Shown piece after piece: positions 1-6,745 of a stretch of DNA of 8,254 nucleotides. The stretch is taken from positions 1 to 8,254 of the forward strand of contig VGXK01000074.1 of the NCBI GenBank assembly GCA_016873355.1, written 5' to 3'. Within the stretch, counting starts at the first letter, position 1. The number at the start of each line of letters is the position of its first letter. Below the pieces are notes generated by a model. That model made no database searches. It saw nothing but the letters and a program-made list of their open reading frames with translations, and was not told the DNA's origin. Made by a program: the position numbers and the translations under genes. Source of the DNA: Phycisphaerae bacterium (GTDB lineage Bacteria > Planctomycetota > Phycisphaerae > Phycisphaerales > SM1A02).

Positions 1-90
1 TGGTCGATCGCGGGCGCGGGCGCGATCGGCCCGGCGATGGCGGCCGCGGTCGTCGCGCTGCTCGTGGGCATGAAGAGGAGGCGCGCATGA
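1..90 (+). CDS. C-terminal end of a membrane protein, probably GldG-like ABC-2 transporter component (partial)
   Basis: Frame 1 is open from the first base to TGA at 88-90 and encodes the last 29 residues of a protein. The tail starts WSIAGAG, continues as a hydrophobic helix (AMAAAVVALLVGM) and ends in the basic run KRRRA, so it is a final transmembrane helix with a positively charged cytoplasmic end. The stop overlaps the next start (ATGA), so the two genes are translationally coupled. DUF4340 proteins commonly follow a GldG/auxiliary-domain subunit of an ABC-2-type exporter, and those subunits end in a single TM helix plus a basic tail. The identity rests on that neighbourhood and tail shape only, because no diagnostic domain lies inside the window. 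Confidence 0.6.
   Translation, partial: WSIAGAGAIGPAMAAAVVALLVGMKRRRA
76..81 (+). promoter_or_regulatory. Shine-Dalgarno of the DUF4340 gene, embedded in the upstream gene
   Basis: A perfect AGGAGG lies five bases before the ATG at 87. It sits inside the last codons of the preceding gene, where it also encodes part of the basic KRRR tail. It fixes the start of the DUF4340 gene and, with the ATGA overlap, indicates coupled translation of the two membrane proteins. Confidence 0.8.
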
Positions 91-1493
91 CGAATCGACG
101 CTCCTCCGCGCCGTGGCGGAGCGCGATCGTCGCGTGGTGCGCGGCGATCGCACTCGGCGGCGCACTCGCCGGCATGCGGCTCGCCGGCTCGCGCGACTCG
201 GCGATCGACGCCGCCGGCGAGCCGACTTCATCGAGCGAGGGTCGACGCGGCCCGCGCCCGGTCTTCGCGGGCTCGCGCGCGATTCCCGTCGACCGCGTCG
301 ATCGAATCGCGCTCTCGCGCCACGGCGCGACGCTCGAGTTCGCCAAGCGCGCCGACGGATGGATGCAGACCCGCCCGTTCGAGCAACCGGCCGACGGCGC
401 CCAGATCCGCGAGATGCTCGTGCGCCTGGCCGACCTCCGATTCGTGCGCGAAGCGGCGGCCGATTCCGCGACGCTCGCCGGACTCGGACTCGAACCCGCG
501 TCGGCGGCGCTCACGGTCGGCTTCGGCGACGAAACGGTCACGCTTCGCATCGGGCGGCGCGGCGTGGGCGGGCGCGGTTGGGCGCGCGTGGACATGGGAC
601 CCGCGCTCGCGGTCGATCCGGCGATCCACGAGTCGATTCTCGAGGCCGATCCTCGGCGATGGCGCTCGTGGCGGCTCTTCGACCGAGTCGGCGCGGGCAC
701 GCAGCGGGTGGTCGTCGTGCGCTCGCCGATCTCCGCGGATCGTCCGGCGCAGCGGATCGAGATCGTCCGGGACGGCGGCCGATGGCGACTCGTCTCGCCC
801 GTCGCCACGCGCGCCGATTCGCGCGCGGTCGACGCGCTGCTCGCCGCGCTCGCCCGCGCCGAGCATTCCGGATTCGTCGACGACGCACCGAAGGACGACG
901 CGCTCTACGGACTCGAGCATGCGATCGCGTCGGTCGAAACGGTCGGCGCGGATGCGAGCTCGGAGCGAGTCGAGATCGGCGCCGGGCTCGTGAAGGGCGG
1001 CGCCCTCTGCGCCCGCCGCAGCGACCGCCCCTCGATCGTGCTGCTCGATCCGATGGCGCTCGCGGCGCTGCTGCCGCCGGCGGAGGCGCTCATCGACGCA
1101 CGCGCCTGCGAGATCGACCCCACGGACGCCCGCACGCTCCGCGTGCTCGAGCCGGACGGAAGGCTTCGTCTCACCCTGTCGCGTTCGCTCGACGGATGGA
1201 CGCTCGAACTGCCGGGCGGCGAATCGACGCCCGCCCGCGCCGACGTGGTGTCGTCGCTGCTCGAGCGGCTCGTCTCGGCTCGCGCCCAGGCGCTCGCGAT
1301 CCAGCCGATGCCGGAGGAGCTGCGCGTGGCGGACATCGAGATCGTTCCCAGCGTGGGCGGCCCCGTGACGGTCCGCGTGGCCCGCGAGCGCAACGAGGGC
1401 AACTGGGCGCTCGACGAATCCGACGACGTTTTGCGGGTCTTCCCGCCCGGATTCGATCCGCCGCTCGACGCCGCGAGATTCCGAAGCCGCTGA
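87..1493 (+). CDS. DUF4340 domain-containing membrane-anchored protein
   Basis: This 468-aa protein has a short basic N-terminus, one transmembrane helix at about residues 11-32, and a long region that is probably extracytoplasmic. No lipobox is visible. Three stretches share a pattern of Gly-Trp, a Pro a few residues later, then a helix with regularly spaced hydrophobics: around 91-120 (GWMQTRPF), 231-260 (GRWRLVSP) and 370-400 (GWTLELPG). Two short GL motifs, LAGLGLEP near 130 and YGLEH near 274, follow the first two copies. This matches my knowledge of the DUF4340 family, found next to GldG-like subunits of ABC-2 exporters. The start is fixed by AGGAGG five bases upstream and a 4-base overlap with the preceding gene. 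The biochemical role is unknown; an accessory, possibly substrate-facing part of the exporter is inference. Sequence outside the TM and the repeats is poorly conserved to my eye. Confidence 0.85.
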   Translation: MTNRRSSAPWRSAIVAWCAAIALGGALAGMRLAGSRDSAIDAAGEPTSSSEGRRGPRPVFAGSRAIPVDRVDRIALSRHGATLEFAKRADGWMQTRPFEQPADGAQIREMLVRLADLRFVREAAADSATLAGLGLEPASAALTVGFGDETVTLRIGRRGVGGRGWARVDMGPALAVDPAIHESILEADPRRWRSWRLFDRVGAGTQRVVVVRSPISADRPAQRIEIVRDGGRWRLVSPVATRADSRAVDALLAALARAEHSGFVDDAPKDDALYGLEHAIASVETVGADASSERVEIGAGLVKGGALCARRSDRPSIVLLDPMALAALLPPAEALIDARACEIDPTDARTLRVLEPDGRLRLTLSRSLDGWTLELPGGESTPARADVVSSLLERLVSARAQALAIQPMPEELRVADIEIVPSVGGPVTVRVARERNEGNWALDESDDVLRVFPPGFDPPLDAARFRSR

Positions 1494-1495
1494 CG

Positions 1496-1511
1496 CGGCA
1501 TCGGGATGCCG
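1496..1511 (+). terminator. Candidate terminator hairpin after the DUF4340 gene
   Basis: A perfect 6-bp stem (CGGCAT / ATGCCG) closes a 4-base loop (CGGG), starting two bases after the DUF4340 stop codon. No T-tract follows, so it is not a textbook intrinsic terminator. Its place in a convergent gap makes a transcript-end role plausible. Confidence 0.4.
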
Positions 1512-1528
1512 AAGCCGTCGCGGCCGGC

Positions 1529-1551
1529 GATCGCGGAACGCGGTCGCGATC
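1529..1551 (-). terminator. Candidate terminator hairpin overlapping the ribD stop
   Basis: A perfect 7-bp stem (GATCGCG / CGCGATC) encloses a 9-base loop. Its right arm reaches into the ribD stop codon (1550-1552 on the plus strand). With the neighbouring hairpin at 1496-1511 it fills most of the 56-base convergent gap. It could act on either strand. There is no T-run. Confidence 0.4.
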
Positions 1552-2659
1552 AGCGGTAGAGCAGGAGCATCTCGTCGCCGCGGCGCCAGCTTCCGGCGAG
1601 CCGGCGCCGATGCATCGACGCGGGCGCGCTCGGCTCGAGCCCGCGCACCGCGCGCGGCGCGGAGGCCGAGCCCGCGATCGTCGGCGCCAGCACCACCCAG
1701 CACTCGTCGATCAGACTCTCGCGCACCATCGCCCCGAGAAGTCCGCCGCCGCTCTCGACGAGCACGCGGTGGACGCCGAAGTCCCGCGCGAGCGCTCGCA
1801 GCATCGCCGAGAGCCCGCCGGGTTCGGGCGGAAGCTCGACGAAGCGCACGCCGAGCGCCTCGAGCTCCTCGCGACGATCCCGCCGCTGCTCGAGCTCATC
1901 CGGCCGCACGGCGACGACGACCGCCGGACCCGTTGCGGCATCCCTCGCGAGCTTCGTGTCCGCGCGAAGCCGAAGCCGGGGATCCACGACCACGCGAATC
2001 GGCGTGCGCCGAGCCGTGACGCCTCGAACCGTGAGCTGCGGATCGTCGATCAGCACCGTGCCGATGCCGGTCAGGATCGCGTCGACGCGACCTCGCTCGC
2101 GATGCACGGCGCGGCGCATTCGCGGCGAGGAGATCCATCGGCTTTCGCCGCTCGGCGCGGCGATCGCGCCGTCGATCGTCTGCGCCCACTTGGCGGAAAC
2201 CCAGGGCCGCTCGTCGATCGTGCGCCGAAGGAACGGCGCGTTGAGTTCGTCCGCGAGCGGGCAGGGCAGGTGCGTCGCCTCGATGCCCGCGCGACGCAGC
2301 GCCTCCGCGCCGCCGGCCGCCGCCGGATTCGGATCGCGCGCGGCGAAGAAGACCCGCGCGACGCCGGCCGCGCGGATCGCGTCCGTGCACGGCGGCGTGC
2401 GGCCGTGGTGCGAGCACGGCTCGAGCGTCACCACGAGCGTGCCGCCCTTCGCCGCCGCGCCCGCGCGCCGCAGCGCCTCCACCTCCGCGTGTTCGCCGCC
2501 CAGGCGCCGATGGAATCCCGCGCCGACGTCGCGTCCGCCCGCATCGAGCACCACGCAACCCACCATCGGATTCGGTTCCACGCGCCCGTGCCCGCGCACC
2601 GCCAGACGCACTGCGCGCTTCATGTGGCGAAGCAACGCGTCGTGACGCTCCGCACTCAT
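1550..2659 (-). CDS. ribD: Bifunctional diaminohydroxyphosphoribosylaminopyrimidine deaminase / 5-amino-6-(5-phosphoribosylamino)uracil reductase
   Basis: RibD performs the second and third steps of riboflavin synthesis: a zinc-dependent deamination of the pyrimidine product of GTP cyclohydrolase II, then NADPH-dependent reduction of the ribose side chain. The 369-aa length matches E. coli RibD. The N-terminal deaminase shows EPNPMVGCV (28-36), the HAE motif (His57, Glu59) and PCSHHGRTPPC (81-91) with zinc ligands Cys82 and Cys91. The reductase domain shows KWAQTIDG (157-164), SGESRWISSP (170-179), LIDDPQLTVR and the glycine-rich VESGGGLLGA (301-310). The loop after DPNP is about one residue shorter than usual. 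The ATG at 2659 lies 8 bases after the stop of the phosphatase gene, with a weak GAGCGG upstream. A later ATG at 2623 would remove 12 residues but leaves the gene further from its partner. No other rib gene is in the window. Confidence 0.96.
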   Translation of the reverse strand: MSAERHDALLRHMKRAVRLAVRGHGRVEPNPMVGCVVLDAGGRDVGAGFHRRLGGEHAEVEALRRAGAAAKGGTLVVTLEPCSHHGRTPPCTDAIRAAGVARVFFAARDPNPAAAGGAEALRRAGIEATHLPCPLADELNAPFLRRTIDERPWVSAKWAQTIDGAIAAPSGESRWISSPRMRRAVHRERGRVDAILTGIGTVLIDDPQLTVRGVTARRTPIRVVVDPRLRLRADTKLARDAATGPAVVVAVRPDELEQRRDRREELEALGVRFVELPPEPGGLSAMLRALARDFGVHRVLVESGGGLLGAMVRESLIDECWVVLAPTIAGSASAPRAVRGLEPSAPASMHRRRLAGSWRRGDEMLLLYR

Positions 2660-2667
2660 GCGTCCGC

Positions 2668-4269
2668 TCAGCGGCTTCCCGACGACGCCATCGGCGCCTC
2701 GCCGACCGCGTCGCTTCGGATCTCGCGCAGCGTGCTCGCCCGGCTCGTCGTCTGCGGCACCACGCGGGCGTTCGGCGCGAGCGCGAGCGTGGCGATGAGC
2801 AGATCGTCGTGCAGCACGCTTCCCGACCACTGCTCCACCTGGCCGGCGAGGAACTCGCTCCAGCGCGGCGGGGCGGGATTGCGGCTGCACGCTTCGCGCA
2901 GGCGCGCCTCGCCGAAGACGCGACCGCGCCGATCGCGCGCGTCGAGCACGCCGTCGGTGACGAGCATGAGCACGTCGCCGGGGTGCAGGTAGGTGACCTC
3001 CTCCGCGACTTCGAAATCCGTGTGGGCGACCGCGCCGAGCAGGTAGGCGCTGCTTTCGTGCGCCTCCACCGAGCCGGCGGCGCGCCGCAGGATGGCCGCG
3101 GGATGGCCCGCGTTCGCCACCGTGAGCCGGCCGGTGTGCGGATCGAGTTGCGCCGCCACCGCCGTGCCGAAGATCACATGCCGCGTGAGCGTCAGGTGCA
3201 CGTACCGGTTGAGACCGGCGAGCACGGCGCCGGGCGAGAGCAGCGGATTCTCGGCGCGCACGCGATCGAGTTCGCCCGCGATCCGATTCACGGTCATGGC
3301 CGCGGCCAACCCATGCCCGGTCACGTCGATGACCACGACGTGGAATCGATCGAGCGGATCGGTCCAGGCCTGCACGAAGTCGCCGCCGAGTTCGCGCATG
3401 GGGCGATAGAAGAGATCGAATTCGACATCCTCGTGCTTCACGGGGCGAGGGAAGAGGCTCTCGTGGATCTTCCGCGCCTGCGAGAGCTCGCGGCGAAGCT
3501 CCATGAACCCCTGGCTCGCCATGCGCCGTCCGAATCGGCGCCGATGCCGCCGCAATCGCCACCAACACGCCACGAGTCCCGGCGCGAGCACGAGCGGCAG
3601 CATCGCGCTGCGGATCAGGAACGCCAGCCAGGAGAAGCGCTCGACCGCGGTGCCGTCGGCTCGGATCGCCGAGATTCCGCTCGGCGAGAGCATGAAGTCG
3701 GCCACCAGGTAGGCGCCGATGAGCGGCACCATCGGGCGCACGCTCTCGCGCGGCGTCCAGGGCAGCACGAGGCTTGCCAGGAAGTGCCAGAAGAAGATCG
3801 CCCACGCGGGATTGAGCAGATCGGTGCCGCCGAACACGGTCGTGAGCGACTCGAGCGCCAGATGCACCGCGCCGAGCAGCACGATCATCCAGCTCGCCTG
3901 ATGCACGAGTCCCTGCCGCGACTCCACGCGCTGCGCCCGCACGAAGGCGAAGAACGCCAGGAGGCCGTAGGTGGCGATCGAGGTCAGGACCAGGCCGGGC
4001 AGTGCCGATCCGCCGAGCACTTCGCTCAGGCGAACCGCCTCCTCGTCGATCGTGATGTTCTGCGAGCCCGTGACGGCGTTGCGACGCGTGATCGTCCACG
4101 CCAGCGCCAGCGCCGAGAGCGAGAGCGTCTCCCAGCCCGCGAAGACGGCGCAGAGCACCAGGAACCTGCGCCGGAACCACGACTCCATCTCGCGCTCGTA
4201 CTCGCCGCGGAAGAGCGTCGCCTCGTGCGAGTCGCCGTGGGTGTCGTGCGATGGGGTGGAACCGGTCAT
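2668..4269 (-). CDS. Six-TM membrane PP2C-family (SpoIIE/RsbU-type) serine/threonine phosphatase
   Basis: The protein is 533 aa from ATG 4269. A hydrophilic His-rich N-terminus is followed by six predicted TM helices at about 36-60, 91-110, 125-143, 155-171, 179-195 and 215-237. A basic, helical linker leads to a SpoIIE-type phosphatase domain from about residue 285. All metal-binding aspartate motifs are visible: GGDF (295-298), DVTGHG (315-320), TDGV (438-441) and HDD (487-489), with NAGHPA in between. The fold is therefore expected to be an active, Mn/Mg-dependent phosphatase. Relatives dephosphorylate STAS-domain anti-sigma antagonists; that substrate here is inference, and no STAS or anti-sigma gene is present nearby. 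The six-helix module resembles no named sensor domain I can identify. A GTG at 4296 would add nine residues; neither start has a clear Shine-Dalgarno and I prefer the ATG. ribD follows after 8 bases, while a 163-base gap separates it from fusA. Confidence 0.92.
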   Translation of the reverse strand: MTGSTPSHDTHGDSHEATLFRGEYEREMESWFRRRFLVLCAVFAGWETLSLSALALAWTITRRNAVTGSQNITIDEEAVRLSEVLGGSALPGLVLTSIATYGLLAFFAFVRAQRVESRQGLVHQASWMIVLLGAVHLALESLTTVFGGTDLLNPAWAIFFWHFLASLVLPWTPRESVRPMVPLIGAYLVADFMLSPSGISAIRADGTAVERFSWLAFLIRSAMLPLVLAPGLVACWWRLRRHRRRFGRRMASQGFMELRRELSQARKIHESLFPRPVKHEDVEFDLFYRPMRELGGDFVQAWTDPLDRFHVVVIDVTGHGLAAAMTVNRIAGELDRVRAENPLLSPGAVLAGLNRYVHLTLTRHVIFGTAVAAQLDPHTGRLTVANAGHPAAILRRAAGSVEAHESSAYLLGAVAHTDFEVAEEVTYLHPGDVLMLVTDGVLDARDRRGRVFGEARLREACSRNPAPPRWSEFLAGQVEQWSGSVLHDDLLIATLALAPNARVVPQTTSRASTLREIRSDAVGEAPMASSGSR

Positions 4270-4398
4270 GGCAGCGTGGTACGGAATCGAACGCACGCTC
4301 GTTCAGCATGCGCCGGAGACGATGGAACTTCCACCGGCATCACGAGAAGAGGTGCCGTGAGTATCCCACGAATCGACGAATGGCGCATGCGTCCCGGT

Positions 4399-4432
4399 GC
4401 GCCGCAGGCTCGAGTGCCGGTGAATTCGGCGC
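4399..4432 (-). terminator. Possible hairpin directly after fusA
   Basis: GCGCCG at 4399-4404 pairs with CGGCGC at 4427-4432, and a small inner GGC/GCC stem may form between them. The structure starts immediately after the fusA stop on the minus strand. It is imperfect and no T-run follows, so termination is uncertain. The rest of the 163-base gap up to the phosphatase gene shows no convincing promoter; a GATACT-like -10 is present (plus-strand 4360s) but lacks a -35 partner. Confidence 0.3.
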
Positions 4433-6547
4433 TCAGGTCTTGGCCAGCACCTCGTCCTTGAGGCGATCGGGCATGATGCGGTAGGTGTGCGGCTCCATGC
4501 TGGAGCTCGCGCGACCCTGCGTCATCGAGCGCAGCGAGGTCGTGTAGCCGAAGAGTTCCGCGAGCGGAACCTCCGCGTGGATCATGCGCGTCACGCCGCG
4601 CAGCTCGCTGTCGACGATGTGACCGCGCCGCGAGGCGAGGTCGCCCGAGACGTTGCCGAAGAACTCGTCGGGCGTGGTCACGACGACCTTCATGATCGGC
4701 TCGAGCAGCGCGAGCCCCGCCTTCGTGCACGCTTCGCGCATGGCGAGCGCGCCCGCCTGCTCGAAGGCGATCTGGCTCGAGTCGACGTCGTGGTAGCTGC
4801 CGAAGACGAGCTGCACGCGGACGTTGATGAGCGGGTAGCCGCCGAGAATGCCGCTCGCCGCCGCCTGGCGGGCGCCGTACTCCACGCTTCCGATGAACTC
4901 CTTCGGGATCGCGCCGCCCGTGATCTTGTCCTCGAAGACGACGCCGTCCTTCATCTCGAGTTCTTCAGCCGCCGCCGCCTCCGGCGTCATCGGGCGGACG
5001 CTGAGGTACGCGTCGCCGAACTGACCGCGACCGCCGGTCTGCTTCTTGAAGAGACCGCGCACCTTCTCCGCGTGGCCGATGATCGTCTCCCGGTACGCGA
5101 CGCGCGGCTTGCCGACGTTCACGCCGATCTTCATGTCGCGCGTGAGCTTGTTCTTGATGATCTCCAGGTGCAGCTCGCCCATGCCCGAGATGATCGTCTC
5201 GCCCGTCTCGTCGTTGTAGTTCGAGCGGAACGAGGGATCCTCGCGACGGATCGTGGTGAGCGCCTCGCCGAGCTTCTTCTTGTCGTCGGCGGTGACCGGC
5301 TCGATCGACATCGAGATCACCGGCTCCGGGAAGACCATGCGCTCGAGAATGATCGGGTGGTCGGGGTCGCAGAGCGTGTCGCCGGTGAAGCTGTCCTTGA
5401 GTCCGACGACGGCGACGATCTGCCCCGAGCCGGTCTCGTCGAGCGCTTCGCGATCCTGCGCGTGCATCTCGTAGAGACGACTGATGTTCTCCTTGCGACC
5501 GTTGCCCGGGTTGAGCACGCGGCTGCCCTTCGTGAGCTTGCCGGAATAGATGCGGAGATAGGTGAGCGTGCCGGCGACGTCGGCGACGACCTTGAAGACG
5601 AGCGCCGAGAACGGGGCGTCGTCCTTGTGCGGGCGCGTCAGCCTGACGCTCGGATCCTTCGGATCCACGCCTTCCACGTCCACGCGCTCGGTGGGATTCG
5701 GCAGATATTCGATCGCGGCGTCGAGCACCTTCTGGATGCCGATGTACTTGAGCGCGGAGCCGCAGAGCACGGGGAAGGCGCGGAGATCGACCGTCGCCTT
5801 GCGAAGCGCCTTCTTGAGCTCCTCGATCGTGATCGACTCGTGGTCGTGGATGTACTTCTCGGTGAGCGTTTCGTCGAGCTCGGCGATGCGCTCGACCATC
5901 TGCGCGTGCCAGATCTCCGCCGCGTCCTTCCAGTCGGCGGGGATTTCCCTCTCGTCGACGGTGGCGCCGTCGTCCTCGGCGTTCCAGTAGTAGGCCTTCA
6001 TGGCCATGAGGTCGATGATGCCCTTGAACTCGTTGCCGTTGCCGATCGGAAGCTGGATGGCGATCGCATTCGCGCCCAGGCGCTGTCGAATGGAATTGAA
6101 GCTGAACTCGAAGTCGCCGCCGAGCTTGTCCATCTTGTTGATGAGGCAGAGGCGCGGCACGCCGTAGCGCTCGGCCTGTCGCCACACCGTCTCCGACTGC
6201 GCCTCGACGCCTTCCTTGCCGTCGAACACGGCCACGGCGCCGTCGAGCACGCGGAGCGAGCGCTCCACTTCGATCGTGAAGTCCACGTGTCCCGGCGTGT
6301 CGATCAGATTGACCTTGAACTCGGTGCCCTTGAAGGACCAGGGACAGGTGGTGGCCGCCGACTGGATGGTGATGCCGCGCTCCTGCTCTTCCTGGAGGCT
6401 GTCCATGGTGGCGGTGCCTTCGTGCACTTCGCCCATGCGATGGATCTTGCCCGTGTAGAAGAGGATGCGCTCCGTCACCGTGGTCTTGCCCGCGTCGATG
6501 TGGGCGCAGATGCCGATGTTGCGGACTTTGCTGAGGTCGATGGCCAT
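4433..6547 (-). CDS. fusA: Elongation factor G (translocase GTPase)
   Basis: EF-G uses GTP to move tRNAs and mRNA through the ribosome and helps recycle ribosomes with RRF. From ATG 6547 the product is 704 aa, the same length as E. coli EF-G. The G motifs are all present: AHIDAGKT (15-22), RGITI switch region (57-61), DTPGH (83-87), NKMD (137-140) and GSAL (263-266). Domain II shows TYLRIYSG, domain III has GMGELHLEI (455-463), and domain IV has GGRGQFG (505-511) and GSYHDVDSS (583-591) with the tip histidine His586. Domain V ends with HAEVPLAELFGY and LRSMTQGRAS. The open frame continues upstream to 6640, but MAIDLSKVRNIG is the standard N-terminus and has AGGAAAG upstream, so the start is 6547. 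The gene is not flanked by rpsL, rpsG or tuf, so it lies outside a str operon and may be one of several EF-G paralogs. Domain II lacks the DP.VG motif of many canonical EF-Gs. Confidence 0.97.
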   Translation of the reverse strand: MAIDLSKVRNIGICAHIDAGKTTVTERILFYTGKIHRMGEVHEGTATMDSLQEEQERGITIQSAATTCPWSFKGTEFKVNLIDTPGHVDFTIEVERSLRVLDGAVAVFDGKEGVEAQSETVWRQAERYGVPRLCLINKMDKLGGDFEFSFNSIRQRLGANAIAIQLPIGNGNEFKGIIDLMAMKAYYWNAEDDGATVDEREIPADWKDAAEIWHAQMVERIAELDETLTEKYIHDHESITIEELKKALRKATVDLRAFPVLCGSALKYIGIQKVLDAAIEYLPNPTERVDVEGVDPKDPSVRLTRPHKDDAPFSALVFKVVADVAGTLTYLRIYSGKLTKGSRVLNPGNGRKENISRLYEMHAQDREALDETGSGQIVAVVGLKDSFTGDTLCDPDHPIILERMVFPEPVISMSIEPVTADDKKKLGEALTTIRREDPSFRSNYNDETGETIISGMGELHLEIIKNKLTRDMKIGVNVGKPRVAYRETIIGHAEKVRGLFKKQTGGRGQFGDAYLSVRPMTPEAAAAEELEMKDGVVFEDKITGGAIPKEFIGSVEYGARQAAASGILGGYPLINVRVQLVFGSYHDVDSSQIAFEQAGALAMREACTKAGLALLEPIMKVVVTTPDEFFGNVSGDLASRRGHIVDSELRGVTRMIHAEVPLAELFGYTTSLRSMTQGRASSSMEPHTYRIMPDRLKDEVLAKT

Positions 6548-6557
6548 GGCGTTCGAG

Positions 6558-6584
6558 CTTTCCTGCTCCGCGACCGTGCGGAGC
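6558..6584 (-). promoter_or_regulatory. fusA Shine-Dalgarno with an abutting leader hairpin
   Basis: On the minus strand a 7-bp perfect stem (arms GCTCCGC and GCGGAGC, plus-strand 6565-6571 and 6578-6584) encloses a 6-base loop. The Shine-Dalgarno AGGAAAG (plus-strand 6558-6564) begins at the very next base, and the ATG follows 10 bases later. The stem is nearly all G-C and should form in the mRNA. Its contact with the ribosome site suggests control of fusA translation, or a structure that keeps the site open. The stem is seen directly; the role is inference. Confidence 0.5.
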
Positions 6585-6666
6585 GTGCGTGCGATGCTGC
6601 GGGATGAGCGGCGGCCCCACGCGGGCGGGCCCGGGATCAATCGTTCCCGTCGGCGAAGAATCGGGC

Positions 6667-6696
6667 ACTTTACCGGGACCGTCCCGGCAGAGTCAA
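6667..6696 (-). promoter_or_regulatory. Sigma-70-type promoter of fusA
   Basis: Read on the minus strand, TTGACT (plus 6691-6696, five of six matches to the -35 consensus) is followed after 18 bases by TAAAGT (plus 6667-6672, four of six). Transcription would start near 6660 and give a leader of about 110 bases before the fusA ATG. The promoter stands in the 198-base gap after the RNase HII-like gene, so fusA has its own start even if it also receives read-through. Confidence 0.6.
6673..6687. promoter_or_regulatory. Operator-like inverted repeat between the fusA -35 and -10 boxes
   Basis: CCGGGAC, one central base, then GTCCCGG: a perfect 7-1-7 inverted repeat occupying most of the 18-base promoter spacer. 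One central base is too short for an RNA hairpin loop, so a site for a dimeric DNA-binding protein is the more natural reading. A repressor or a MerR-like spacer-distorting activator would fit this position; neither is identified. Confidence 0.45.
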
Positions 6697-6718
6697 GATT
6701 GCGGGCGATGCGCCGACG

Positions 6719-6731
6719 CGCCGAATCGGCG
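6719..6731 (-). terminator. Weak hairpin after the RNase HII-like gene
   Basis: A 5-bp stem (CGCCG / CGGCG) with a 3-base loop lies 14 bases past the stop of the RNase HII-like gene on the minus strand. It has no T-run and is short, so it may be chance in GC-rich DNA. Confidence 0.2.
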
Positions 6732-6745
6732 GGAAACAGGCTCGT

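Noticed and set aside
113..2992. A 959-codon plus-strand open frame crossing the DUF4340 gene and ribD
   Set aside because: Its product is an Arg/Ala-rich shadow and it crosses two real genes on opposite strands.
2660..4309. The ribD frame stays open for about 550 more codons upstream, suggesting a giant fusion
   Set aside because: That stretch is the shadow of the phosphatase gene in another frame; ribD homology starts only at residue 1 of the 369-aa protein.
4487..6607. A 706-codon open frame antisense to almost all of fusA
   Set aside because: It mirrors the fusA codon pattern in GC-rich DNA, has Arg/Asp/Val-rich low-complexity product and no domain; EF-G on the other strand is unmistakable.
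6548..6640. An in-frame upstream ATG would add 31 residues to EF-G
   Set aside because: The added part covers the hairpin and Shine-Dalgarno and has no counterpart in EF-G; length from 6547 matches the family exactly.
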